This document shows, piece by piece, positions 53,935 to 62,282 of a stretch of 64,000 nucleotides of DNA (positions are counted from its first letter, which is position 1; each line of letters opens with the position of its first letter). The notes beneath the pieces were generated by a model, which was not told where the DNA came from, did no database searches, and was given only the letters and a program-made list of their open reading frames with translations. A program made the position numbers and the translations under genes. The DNA is from Mucilaginibacter sp. PAMC 26640 (GTDB taxonomy: Bacteria > Bacteroidota > Bacteroidia > Sphingobacteriales > Sphingobacteriaceae), in assembly GCA_001596135.1 (NCBI GenBank), contig CP014773.1:868001-932000 (forward strand). The letters are read 5' to 3'.

Positions 53935-55653
53935 ATGGCTGAAGTAGTTAAAATGCCTAAGATGAGCGATACCATGACCGAAGGGGTATTGGCAAAATGG
54001 CATAAAAAAGTTGGCGACAAGGTAAAATCTGGCGATGTTTTGGCCGAGATTGAAACCGACAAAGCCACTATGGATTTTGAATCGTACCAGGACGGCACCT
54101 TGTTATATATAGGTGTAGAAGAGGGAAACGCCGTACCTGTTGATGCTGTTATAGCAGTTTTAGGTAAAGAAGGCGAAGACTACAAAGCACTTTTAGATGG
54201 CGGTGCTACCACGGCAGCACCTGCTGCAGAAGAAAAGGCACCTGAAGCTGCACCTGCTGCAAAGGAAGAAACAAAACCTGCCGCTGCTGAAGATAAAAAA
54301 CCTGCGGCTCCGGTTGAGGCCAAACCAAAGGTTGATCTATCCAGCATCCCGGCTGCGGTGATCCGGATGCCTTTGCTAAGCGATACCATGACTGAAGGCA
54401 CCATTGAAAAATGGTACTTTAAGGTAGGTGATAAAGTTAAAGCGGATGATTCATTAGCGGATGTGGCAACCGATAAGGCTACCATGGAAGTTGTTGGGTA
54501 CGAAGAAGGTACTTTATTATATATAGGCGTAAAAGAAGGCGAAGCCGCTGCTGTAAACGGCATTATTGCCATTGTTGGAAAAGAGGGTACCGATATTACC
54601 CCGTTATTACAGGATACCGGTAGTGAAGCAGCACCAGAAAGCAGCGATAGCAGCGAGAAACCTGCGAATGCTGAATCTCCAGAAACTGCAGCTGCCACCA
54701 GCGAAACCGGCACATCTTCTACCGAAGATGACAGCCGCGTGAAGGCATCCCCGTTAGCGCGCAAAATTGCAAAAGATAAAGGCATTAACCTTAATGATGT
54801 AAAAGGCAGCGCTGATGGCGGCCGCATTATTAAGAAAGATATTGAAAGCTTTACACCAGCTGCTGCTAAACCGGCTTCAGCACCGGCCACTGCGCCGCAA
54901 GAACAAGCTGCCGCGCAACCAGCGGCTGCCCCGGCCAAAGCAGCAGTTGTATTGCCAACTTACACCGGCGAAGAGAAATTCAGCGAGCGCCCGGTTACGC
55001 AGATGCGTAAAGCCATCAGCCGCAGGTTATCCGAAAGTTTATTTACTGCTCCTCACTTCTACGTTACCATGTCAATTGATATGGACCAGGCGATGGCCGC
55101 ACGTGTTAAAATGAACGACGTTGCGCCGGTTAAGATCTCCTTTAACGATTTTGTGGTTAAAGCATGTGCAGTTGCATTAAAACAGCACCCTGTTATCAAT
55201 TCATCATTCCTTGGTGATAAGATCCGCACTAACGAGCATGTACACATTGGCGTAGCCGTAGCGGTTGACGAAGGTTTATTGGTACCGGTTATTAAATATG
55301 CTGATGGCAAATCGTTGAGCCACATTTCACAGGAAGTAAAAGAATTTGCAGGTAAAGCTAAAGGTAAAAAATTACAGCCGGCAGAAATGGAAGGCTCTAC
55401 ATTCACCATATCCAACCTGGGCATGTTCGGTGTAGACGAATTTACCGCCATTATCAACACGCCAAATGCATGTATCCTTGCTGTTAGCGGCATCCAGGCA
55501 GTTCCGGTTGTTAAGAACGGTGCAGTTGTACCGGGCAATATCATGAAGGTAACACTAAGTGCAGATCACCGCGTGGTAGATGGCGCATCAGCTGCAGCAT
55601 TCCTCCAAACATTAAAATCAATGCTGGAAGAACCGGTAAGGATGATGATATAA
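53935..55653 (+). CDS. pdhC: pyruvate dehydrogenase E2 (dihydrolipoamide acetyltransferase), two lipoyl domains
   Basis: 572 residues. First lipoyl domain about 1-78 (lipoyl Lys in ETDKATMDF), Ala/Pro/Glu linker, second lipoyl domain about 140-220 (ATDKATMEVV), linker, peripheral-subunit-binding domain near 262-300 (VKASPLARKIAKDKGINLND), Ala/Pro linker, catalytic core with active-site His/Asp in ADHRVVDGASAAAFL. It forms the multimeric core of the complex. It follows pdhA by 34 nt and is followed by a 99-bp tandem repeat with hairpins. Confidence 0.96.
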   Translation: MAEVVKMPKMSDTMTEGVLAKWHKKVGDKVKSGDVLAEIETDKATMDFESYQDGTLLYIGVEEGNAVPVDAVIAVLGKEGEDYKALLDGGATTAAPAAEEKAPEAAPAAKEETKPAAAEDKKPAAPVEAKPKVDLSSIPAAVIRMPLLSDTMTEGTIEKWYFKVGDKVKADDSLADVATDKATMEVVGYEEGTLLYIGVKEGEAAAVNGIIAIVGKEGTDITPLLQDTGSEAAPESSDSSEKPANAESPETAAATSETGTSSTEDDSRVKASPLARKIAKDKGINLNDVKGSADGGRIIKKDIESFTPAAAKPASAPATAPQEQAAAQPAAAPAKAAVVLPTYTGEEKFSERPVTQMRKAISRRLSESLFTAPHFYVTMSIDMDQAMAARVKMNDVAPVKISFNDFVVKACAVALKQHPVINSSFLGDKIRTNEHVHIGVAVAVDEGLLVPVIKYADGKSLSHISQEVKEFAGKAKGKKLQPAEMEGSTFTISNLGMFGVDEFTAIINTPNACILAVSGIQAVPVVKNGAVVPGNIMKVTLSADHRVVDGASAAAFLQTLKSMLEEPVRMMI

Positions 55654-55655
55654 TA

Positions 55656-55940
55656 AAGTCGGAAAGTCCGGTAAGACGGAAAGTCCGCAAGACGAATAGC
55701 GATGGGTTTAGGCCTATCGCTATTTCTGTTTTAATACTTTTAGATGATATGATTAAGTCGGAAAGTCCGGTAAGACGGAAAGTCCGCAAGACGAATAGCG
55801 ATGGGTTTAGGCCTATCGCTATTTCTGTTTTAATACTTTTAGATGATATGATTAAGTCGGAAAGTCCGGTAAGACGGAAAGTCCGTAAGACGAATAGCGA
55901 TGGGTTTAGGCCTATCGCTATTTCTGTTTTAATACTTTTA
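55656..55940 (+). repeat. 99-bp tandem repeat, 2.9 copies
   Basis: Units begin at 55656, 55755 and 55854 (AAGTCGGAAAGTCCGG), exactly 99 bp apart; the third stops after about 87 bp. The copies differ visibly at one base (CCGCAAGACG becomes CCGTAAGACG in copy 3). Each unit holds a direct sub-repeat (GTCGGAAAGTCCG, GACGGAAAGTCCG) and a hairpin AATAGCGAT...ATCGCTATT followed by a T-rich tail, so it can act as a triple terminator after the E2 gene. The period is a multiple of three, but the encoded peptides look like chance frames. Confidence 0.9.
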
Positions 55941-55959
55941 CCTAATCATAAATGCTTAT

Positions 55960-56080
55960 GGGCGTTGCCTTCGGCCCAGGCTTTTCAGGGCTGCGCTTTG
56001 CTCCGGCCACGTTGCCCCCCTTAAGACAGCGCACCGTGGCTAAACCCTTACAATCCTTAACGCTAAACGGTGCGATATTT
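55960..56080. repeat. GC-richer segment resembling a dispersed Sphingobacteriaceae intergenic element
   Basis: GGGCGTTGCCTTCGGCCCAG through the CTTTTCAGGGCTGCGCTTTG stretch, ending near AATCCTTAACGCTAAAC. It lies between the tandem repeat and the MtfA-like gene and differs in composition from its surroundings. The GGGCGTTGCC...CCNTAACGC layout matches a frequent intergenic repeat I recall from this family; only one copy is seen here. Confidence 0.4.
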
Positions 56081-56119
56081 GTAAATTTATACGCTTTCAG
56101 CTCTAACCAATCCCGTAAT

Positions 56120-56899
56120 ATGATTCCGATTATCATCATACTCTGCTGTGCCATCATCTTTTATGCCTCAAAGCGCATGCGTAAAAAAAACGTACCAATG
56201 CTCAATATAATAGGCCCTGCGCATCAAAAAATCCTGATCGACCACATCCGCTACTACAATCAGCTTACCGAGCCGGATAAAACCAAATTTGAAGATAAAA
56301 TAGAGCAGTTCTTAGATGACGTACGTATAGAAGGCGTTGGCCTTGAGCTTACGGATACCGACCGGATCATGGTGGCAGCAAGCGCAGTAATCCCCATCTT
56401 TGGATTTAAGGACTGGCGCTTTCAAAACGTTACCAATGTGCTGCTCTACCCGGATACCTTTAATAAAGATTTCCAGTTTGAAGGGAATGATGGTGAAGGC
56501 CGAAATATCATGGGCATGGTAGGAAGTGGCTATATGAACGGGCAAATGATCCTCTCGCGGGCCGCCTTAGTTAAAGGTTTCTCTAAAAACGCAGGTAAAG
56601 AAAATACAGGCATCCATGAATTTGTGCACCTGCTGGATAAAACAGATGGCGCAACCGATGGGGTTCCCGAAAATTTCCTGGAGCATGATTATGTTGACCC
56701 ATGGGTAAAAATGATGCATCAGGAGATCCGGAAAATAGAAGCGGGCCATTCGGATATTGATCCTTACGCCGGCACCAATGAGGCAGAGTTCTTCGCGGTA
56801 GTTTCCGAATACTTCTTCTCTAAACCAGAGCAGTTCCAAATCAAGCATCCAGAATTATATGATATGCTGAGCAGGATATTTGGGCAAAAACCAGCGTAG
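56120..56899 (+). CDS. MtfA-like zinc-dependent peptidase (M90 family)
   Basis: 259 residues from the ATG at 56120. The frame stays open upstream to 55952, but that part runs through repeat-like DNA and is not protein-like. One N-terminal membrane segment (IPIIIILCCAIIFYAS), then the domain with HEFVH at 166-170 (Zn ligands and catalytic Glu) followed by LLDKTDGATDG, and FAVVSEYFF near the end supplying the third ligand Glu. E. coli MtfA binds the Mlc repressor; no Mlc partner is visible here. Confidence 0.9.
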   Translation: MIPIIIILCCAIIFYASKRMRKKNVPMLNIIGPAHQKILIDHIRYYNQLTEPDKTKFEDKIEQFLDDVRIEGVGLELTDTDRIMVAASAVIPIFGFKDWRFQNVTNVLLYPDTFNKDFQFEGNDGEGRNIMGMVGSGYMNGQMILSRAALVKGFSKNAGKENTGIHEFVHLLDKTDGATDGVPENFLEHDYVDPWVKMMHQEIRKIEAGHSDIDPYAGTNEAEFFAVVSEYFFSKPEQFQIKHPELYDMLSRIFGQKPA

Positions 56900-56915
56900 T
56901 AAATTTTAACAGGTC

Positions 56916-57611
56916 ATGACATTCGCCGAAAAGGTTATCGAATTTAACAAGCAGCTGGAATACAAGGGGCCTAAATTACCTAACGGTATCCGCATCATGA
57001 ACCCATTCCAGGAGGAAGATCAGGCATTTAAAATTTCATCAGCATTCTATCGCAAATACTACAGCGACGAAAACAAACGGCACCTGGTGCTGGGCATAAA
57101 TCCGGGCCGGTTTGGTGGCGGCTTAACAGGCATCCCCTTCACAGATCCTAAGCGATTGATAACCGAATGCAATATTGCTTATGAAGGCAAGCTCACCCAT
57201 GAACCGTCCTCGGTTTTTGTGTATGAGGTAATTAATGCTTATGGTGGACCCGAGGCCTTTTACAAAGACATTTATATCAACTCGCTCTGCCCGCTGGGCT
57301 CTACAACCGTTGATGATAAAGGAAAGGAAAAAAACTACAACTATTACGATAGCAGGGAACTCTGCGCAACCGTAACCCCTTTCATAGTAGATAATGTTCA
57401 AAAACAAATAGCATTAGGTTGCCAAACGGATACCTGTTTTTGCTTCGGCACCGGGCAGAATGAGAAATTCGTTAAAAAGCTAAACGAGCAATTTGGCTTT
57501 TTTAATAAAATAGTAGCACTAGAGCATCCAAGGTTTATTATGCAGTACAAAAGCAAAACAAAGCAGGCATATATAGATAAGTATATAGAAGCATTTGCTG
57601 CGGTTAAATAA
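56916..57611 (+). CDS. SMUG2-like (DUF4918) uracil-DNA glycosylase superfamily protein
   Basis: 231 residues. The active-site motif 1 is LVLGINPGRFGGGLTGIPF (GINPG at 60-64) and motif 2 is ALEHPRFIMQY with the His expected for the superfamily. This pattern fits the DUF4918/SMUG2 branch, described as excising deaminated bases such as uracil, hydroxymethyluracil and xanthine. It starts 16 nt after the peptidase stop, so the two may be co-transcribed. Confidence 0.85.
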   Translation: MTFAEKVIEFNKQLEYKGPKLPNGIRIMNPFQEEDQAFKISSAFYRKYYSDENKRHLVLGINPGRFGGGLTGIPFTDPKRLITECNIAYEGKLTHEPSSVFVYEVINAYGGPEAFYKDIYINSLCPLGSTTVDDKGKEKNYNYYDSRELCATVTPFIVDNVQKQIALGCQTDTCFCFGTGQNEKFVKKLNEQFGFFNKIVALEHPRFIMQYKSKTKQAYIDKYIEAFAAVK

Positions 57612-57742
57612 AAATCCCTTTTCCTGATTCACCTTGGTGAAGCTACCTTTTAATCTGTAGGTGGTTAGTTACCATTATTGCCAAACGCAAGAAAAAACCA
57701 GATTTCCATAAGCCACAAAAAAAATATATTTTGTGGCTTTTA

Positions 57743-58309
57743 ATGAACTTCATCAGAAAACCAATTAGGCCAGAGGATACCGCAGATGAAGAGCTGGTTA
57801 ACAGCTATCGTTTAAACGCCGATATAAGCGTACTGGGGAAGCTATATGAAAGGCACATGCCACTTGTATTTGGCGTTTGCCTAAAATACCTTAAAGATGA
57901 GGAATTAGCCCGCGATGCCGTTATGGGTATATTTGAAGAGCTGGTAACCAAAGCTAAACAGCACGATATAAAACAATTCAGGAGCTGGCTTTATGTAGTG
58001 AGCCGCAACCATTGCTTGATGCAATTAAGGGCTGATAAAAAATTGCCTACTGTTGAACTGGAGGAGTTTATGGAATTCACTCCGGTTTTGCATCCTGAGG
58101 ATGATAAGGAAGAAGCACTGCAGGCATTAGAGCGTTGCATAAATAAATTAGTGCCTGCACAAAAACAAAGCGTACGCTTGTTTTATTTAGATGAAAGGTG
58201 CTATAAAGAAATTGCAGAAGTAACAGGATATACCTTAAACGAAGTAAAAAGCTACATACAAAATGGCAAACGCAATTTAAAGCTTTGCCTGGAAAAATAC
58301 GGTGGATAA
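57743..58309 (+). CDS. ECF-type RNA polymerase sigma factor
   Basis: 188 residues from the ATG at 57743 (a TTG 12 nt upstream is in frame). Region 2: LGKLYERHMPLVFGVCLKYL and the RSWLYVVSRNHCLMQLRADK segment; region 4: LVPAQKQSVRLFYLDERCYK followed by EIAEVTGYTLNEVKSYIQNG, the -35-binding helix-turn-helix. It overlaps the next gene by 8 nt, the usual layout of a sigma factor with its membrane regulator. Confidence 0.92.
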   Translation: MNFIRKPIRPEDTADEELVNSYRLNADISVLGKLYERHMPLVFGVCLKYLKDEELARDAVMGIFEELVTKAKQHDIKQFRSWLYVVSRNHCLMQLRADKKLPTVELEEFMEFTPVLHPEDDKEEALQALERCINKLVPAQKQSVRLFYLDERCYKEIAEVTGYTLNEVKSYIQNGKRNLKLCLEKYGG

Positions 58310-59609
58310 GCCAAGGGCCAACATATCGCAAATCAGGAAGTATCTCAACGGAGAGCTTGATGCTAAAGCTATGCACCAGCTGGAGCGAGAGGCACAGGAC
58401 GATCCATTTTTGTTGGATGCACTGGATGGTTACGAAATGGCCGGGAAGGACCAAGATGCAAACCTTTCTTTATTACAGGAGCGATTAATCAATAGAACTG
58501 CTAAAAAAGAACGCCGGATTGTTCCCTGGATGATGATCTCAATAGCGGCAGGGCTTATCGGTTTTATGATCGTGGTTGGTTTGCTGTATAGAGCAAATGA
58601 CACCGGCACCAATCCTGCTGCGAAGACAGCACAATTGATGCCTGCCACAAAACCCGCTGCTGATACAATCGCTCCCAAAACAGAATTGCCTAAGCAATAT
58701 AATGAAGCGGCTGTATCGCAGCCAAAAGCACATTCGGCAAACTCCGTACCTATAAAGATTAAGCATAACAAAACTGTTCCCAATGAACATGTTATAGCCG
58801 AACCAGCTGCTTTATCCGAAATTGCAAGTGCACCGGTTGGCAATGCGGGCGCAAAGCAGGATACTGCATCACCAATGGCGGATATGATAATGGGAACGAT
58901 TGCCAGGCAAAAAGATAGTGCCGAAACTCCGCTTACCGTAGCCATTGCCAAACGGCCGATATCGCAAGCACTTAAAGGCAAGGCCGAGGGCGTGGTAACC
59001 AACGAAAGCAAGAGCCAAAACAATAACTATAAGCTCAATAGCCTCAACCTGCCTGCTGCAGAGGCTGGCTACCTGGCGGGTGTTGTAGTGAATAATAATG
59101 GATTGCCAATGCCCGGTGTAACGGTTAAAATTGCCGGTAAACCGGAAGTTACCCAAACCGATGCTAAGGGTGGTTATTCTTTACCGGCTACCAAAGACAA
59201 AGAAACATTGGATTTTAGTTATAAAGGCTATTATGGCAAAAAGGTAACTGCAAGCAGCAAAGACAGTTTAAAAGTAGAATTAAATGCCAATTCTGATGGG
59301 TCAAATTCAGACTTGAATTTAGCGGCGACTAATACCGGCGCTCATCCTATAAGCGGCTGGGAAAGTTTCAATGCTTATGTTAAAAAAAGTGCCGTACTGC
59401 CAAAGGGGGCAAAAACCGGAAGCGTAACTATTAAATTTAATATAATGGCTAATGGTACCGTTGCCAATATACTAGTGCTGAGAGGCCTCAGCCCCATTGC
59501 AGACGAGCAAGCAGTAAGTATCATTCGCCAAAGCGGTAAATGGATCGGCAACCGAAATGGTAAAACCGAAACGTTGACCAAAGTAATTAATTTTACCACG
59601 GGTAATTGA
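58302..59609 (+). CDS. anti-sigma-like membrane protein with carboxypeptidase-like and TonB C-terminal domains
   Basis: 435 residues from a GTG overlapping the sigma gene. The cytoplasmic N-terminus (ISQIRKYLNGELDAKAMHQL) resembles anti-sigma domains; one membrane helix lies at 73-96; a low-complexity linker follows; a CarboxypepD_reg-like beta sandwich is near 258-330 (GLPMPGVTVKIAGKPEVTQT); a TonB C-terminal domain ends the protein (GSVTIKFNIMANGTVANILV). This fuses sigma control to the domain that normally touches TonB-dependent receptors, so it may sense the outer membrane directly. Some databases would call it energy transducer TonB. Confidence 0.85.
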   Translation: MDKPRANISQIRKYLNGELDAKAMHQLEREAQDDPFLLDALDGYEMAGKDQDANLSLLQERLINRTAKKERRIVPWMMISIAAGLIGFMIVVGLLYRANDTGTNPAAKTAQLMPATKPAADTIAPKTELPKQYNEAAVSQPKAHSANSVPIKIKHNKTVPNEHVIAEPAALSEIASAPVGNAGAKQDTASPMADMIMGTIARQKDSAETPLTVAIAKRPISQALKGKAEGVVTNESKSQNNNYKLNSLNLPAAEAGYLAGVVVNNNGLPMPGVTVKIAGKPEVTQTDAKGGYSLPATKDKETLDFSYKGYYGKKVTASSKDSLKVELNANSDGSNSDLNLAATNTGAHPISGWESFNAYVKKSAVLPKGAKTGSVTIKFNIMANGTVANILVLRGLSPIADEQAVSIIRQSGKWIGNRNGKTETLTKVINFTTGN

Positions 59610-59738
59610 TTCACTAATTAAAGATCGATATCGCAACTTAAACCCAGTTTGCGTTTACGATCGCTAACTAATGCATTCCGATCAACCCGAGCCCGCTCAA
59701 TACGATTTTTTTAATCGGATATATCACGCTAAAGTACA

Positions 59739-59772
59739 TAAAAAGGCCCGGTTCCTAATAAAGATCCCGGGC
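59739..59772 (-). terminator. intrinsic terminator after the DUF4197 gene
   Basis: On the minus strand GCCCGG (59767-59772) and CCGGGC (59746-59751) pair, followed by CTTTTT. The stem is short but GC-rich and lies 23 nt after the stop. Confidence 0.65.
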
Positions 59773-59794
59773 AGTAATTAAAAGGAACTATATC

Positions 59795-60517
59795 TTATTT
59801 TTTATTTTTATCGTAGTACCCAAATACTTTTTGTAGTAACGGTGTGGTACGCGCAGACAGGTTTTGGCGAATGTTCAGTTCCTCCTTAGCTATCTCAAAA
59901 AATAAACCGTCAATAGCTTTTTGAGTTACATAATTGGTGATATCAGGATTAATCTTACTCACAAATGGCACCCTGTTATAAGCAGTTGCGGCATCCGTAT
60001 AGTACTTTGTAGCGCCTACTTTATTTAAGCTGGTTTGTATCACCGGGCTAAACTTGGCCGACAATTGCAAGGTGGTAGTCCGCTTAAAATAGGTTGTCGC
60101 GGCATCCTGGCTTCCTAAAAGGATGTTTGTCACATCCTGCAAGGTCATTTGTTTTATAGCTGTTACAAATATGGGTTTTGCCTCTTTAGCGGCATCTTCG
60201 GCAGCGCGGTTAAGGGATAGGATTACATTATCAGCTAGCTTGCCCAAGCCTATACTTCTTAATGTGCGTTCAGCCTTCTGTGCTTCCGGTGGGAATAGTA
60301 TTTTAACTGCTGCGTTTGCAAAAAAACCATCTACAGTTGAAAGCTGGTCGGAACTTTTGCCTGTACCAATTTCAAGCGCTTGCTTAAGTCCGTTGCCGAT
60401 TTCTAAATTGGTGGGGTTACTATATTGCTTTACGGTAGTTTGAGCTACCTGACTAAGTGTATCGCAGCCAGAAAATAACAAAAAGATAAAGGGGATAAAG
60501 AGCAGGACTTTTTTCAT
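59795..60517 (-). CDS. DUF4197 domain-containing lipoprotein
   Basis: 240 residues with lipobox FSGC (lipidated Cys18). The DUF4197 pattern is clear: GNGLKQALEIGTGKSSDQL, DGFFANAAVKILFPPEAQK, ITNYVTQKAIDGLFFEIAKE and LLQKVFGYY at the end. The family is widespread in the envelope of Bacteroidota and Proteobacteria, with no known function. Monocistronic; the phosphate transporter unit lies just upstream on the same strand. Confidence 0.9.
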   Translation of the reverse strand: MKKVLLFIPFIFLLFSGCDTLSQVAQTTVKQYSNPTNLEIGNGLKQALEIGTGKSSDQLSTVDGFFANAAVKILFPPEAQKAERTLRSIGLGKLADNVILSLNRAAEDAAKEAKPIFVTAIKQMTLQDVTNILLGSQDAATTYFKRTTTLQLSAKFSPVIQTSLNKVGATKYYTDAATAYNRVPFVSKINPDITNYVTQKAIDGLFFEIAKEELNIRQNLSARTTPLLQKVFGYYDKNKK

Positions 60518-60551
60518 ACCCTTTTAACGAAATTACTTACGGTATGTTTCG

Positions 60552-61562
60552 TTAACCTATCAAGTGGATCAGCACAAATACCAAACCGGCAATTAGTGCA
60601 GAAATAGGAATGGTAATGATCCATGCCCAAACCAAATTTATAGTTACGCCCCAGCGCACAGCAGATACGCGCTTGGTTAAGCCTACCCCGATAATAGAAC
60701 CCGTAATAGTGTGTGTAGTAGAAACAGGTATTCCAAAACGCTCGGTGATAAATAGAGTAACGGCACCGGCAGTTTCTGCAGCAACACCTTCCAGCGGAGT
60801 AATCTTGGTTATTTTAGATCCCATCGTTTTCACGATCTTCCAACCTCCGCTCATGGTACCTGCAGATATTGCAGTGTAACAGGCAAGTGGGATCCACTCC
60901 GGCATAGGTGAACCTGCGCCGATTATTTTAGCTGCTATCAGCGCAACGTATAAAATACCCATTACCTTTTGTGCATCGTTAGTACCGTGTGCAAAGCTTA
61001 ATGCCGCTGCCGAAACAAGTTGCAGGCGTTTAAACCAGCGTTCGGCTGTTACGGGCCTGGCCTTTTTACATATATGCAGAATAAGGATAGTAATAAAATA
61101 AGCGATAATTAAACCAATAAAAGGCGCTAGTACAATATAGGCAATAATGGTTAAGATGTAGTGAGCGTTCACCGCACTTAAAGCTGGTGCACCCAGGTAG
61201 ATGGCATTACAAACACCGGCACCTGCAAACCCGCCGATAAGCGTGTGGGATGAACTGGAAGGAATACCAAACCACCAGGTAGCTAAATTCCAGGTAATTG
61301 CCGCTATAAGCCCGGCAAGGATAACATGAAGTGTGATATACTGTTCTACCACAATTTTTGCTACCGTGTTGGCAACCTTATGGTCTTTGATAAAAAAGTA
61401 AGCGGCAAAGTTAAATACAGCAGCCATCAACACCGCCTGGAAAGGCGTTAGTACCTTGGTTGATACGATGGTGGCTATAGAGTTTGCTGCATCATGAAAC
61501 CCATTGGTATAATCAAATATAAGGGCCAGGGCAACTACAGCAACTAATAAAGTGGTAACCAT
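60552..61562 (-). CDS. pit: inorganic phosphate transporter, PiT family
   Basis: 336 residues with about ten membrane segments. The two inverted PiT signatures are present: FDYTNGFHDAANSIATIVST near 17-36 and SFAHGTNDAQKVMGILYVAL in the second half, plus VSTTHTITGSIIGVG. Low-affinity uptake of metal-phosphate with protons (or sodium). It follows the DUF47 gene by 21 nt; DUF47 proteins are standard partners of PiT. Confidence 0.94.
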   Translation of the reverse strand: MVTTLLVAVVALALIFDYTNGFHDAANSIATIVSTKVLTPFQAVLMAAVFNFAAYFFIKDHKVANTVAKIVVEQYITLHVILAGLIAAITWNLATWWFGIPSSSSHTLIGGFAGAGVCNAIYLGAPALSAVNAHYILTIIAYIVLAPFIGLIIAYFITILILHICKKARPVTAERWFKRLQLVSAAALSFAHGTNDAQKVMGILYVALIAAKIIGAGSPMPEWIPLACYTAISAGTMSGGWKIVKTMGSKITKITPLEGVAAETAGAVTLFITERFGIPVSTTHTITGSIIGVGLTKRVSAVRWGVTINLVWAWIITIPISALIAGLVFVLIHLIG

Positions 61563-61583
61563 TTAAAAATAAATAAGGTATGC

Positions 61584-62234
61584 TTAGGCGTTCTTAACTA
61601 ATATCGATTCCATCACGTTGGCGGCATCTTCGCACATATCGGTAGCAGTTTCAAGAGCAGCCAAAATCTCTTTGTATTTAATCAGGCGGATAGCATCTGT
61701 TTCATAAAGGAACAAATCAGCAACGGCACGGTCAAAAACATAATCGGCCTGGTTCTCAACGCTGTTAATACGGATGCAGGAATCTGCAATGGCACGTACG
61801 TTTTTAAGGTCTTTTAATTCGCGTACGGCCTTTTCCAAATCGCCGGCCGCCTGCAGGATCAAATCGCTTAACTTACGAATATGCTCGTTAAAATCATCGA
61901 TCTTGTATAAGCTCATGCGGTTAGCCGCACCATGGATATAATCAGCAACATCATCTATAGCAGTTGCCAAAGCGTGGATATCCTCACGATCGAAAGGAGT
62001 AATAAAGTTTTTGCCCAGCTCCAGGTAGATCTGGTGGGTAAGCTCATCGCCTTTATTCTCTAATTTATCAATCTGCCTAAACAGCTCATCCTGCGTTGCC
62101 GGGTTATTGGAATTTACGGCTTCTACCAGAATAGTAGCCATGGTTACAACGTTACTTGCTGCCTGCTCAAATAGCGGGAAGAAAGTTTTTTTATCTTTTG
62201 GGACAAAGTACTGGAAGATACTGTTGAGTGACAT
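61584..62234 (-). CDS. DUF47 family PhoU-like phosphate transport regulator
   Basis: 216 residues, all-helical. Pattern FPLFEQAASNVVTMATILVE, NKGDELTHQIYLELGKNFIT, FDREDIHALATAIDDVADYI and DMCEDAANVMESILV with the paired acidic metal sites of PhoU-like proteins. It is thought to gate PiT transport. It heads a two-gene operon with the PiT gene, downstream of a histidine kinase. Confidence 0.93.
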   Translation of the reverse strand: MSLNSIFQYFVPKDKKTFFPLFEQAASNVVTMATILVEAVNSNNPATQDELFRQIDKLENKGDELTHQIYLELGKNFITPFDREDIHALATAIDDVADYIHGAANRMSLYKIDDFNEHIRKLSDLILQAAGDLEKAVRELKDLKNVRAIADSCIRINSVENQADYVFDRAVADLFLYETDAIRLIKYKEILAALETATDMCEDAANVMESILVKNA

Positions 62235-62282
62235 TGTGTTAAATTATTTTGGTAAAGGTACGCAAGCAATGTTAATTTAATG

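Noticed and set aside
54180..54938. Long antisense frame (252 codons) over the E2 gene
   Set aside because: It mirrors the Ala/Pro-rich linkers and lipoyl domains of the real gene; its Ala/Ser-rich composition is typical of a shadow frame.
55656..55940. Tandem repeat considered as a CRISPR array
   Set aside because: The repeats are 99 bp and contiguous with no unique spacers, and no cas genes are nearby.
55749..56024. 91-codon frame encoding a repeated MIKSESPVRRKVRKTNSDG peptide
   Set aside because: It exists only because the 99-bp repeat length is a multiple of three; the hairpin and spacer are translated as well, and there is no start signal.
55952..56119. N-terminal extension of the MtfA-like peptidase to 55952
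   Set aside because: The extra 56 residues come from repeat-like DNA, and the ATG at 56120 starts directly at the expected membrane segment.
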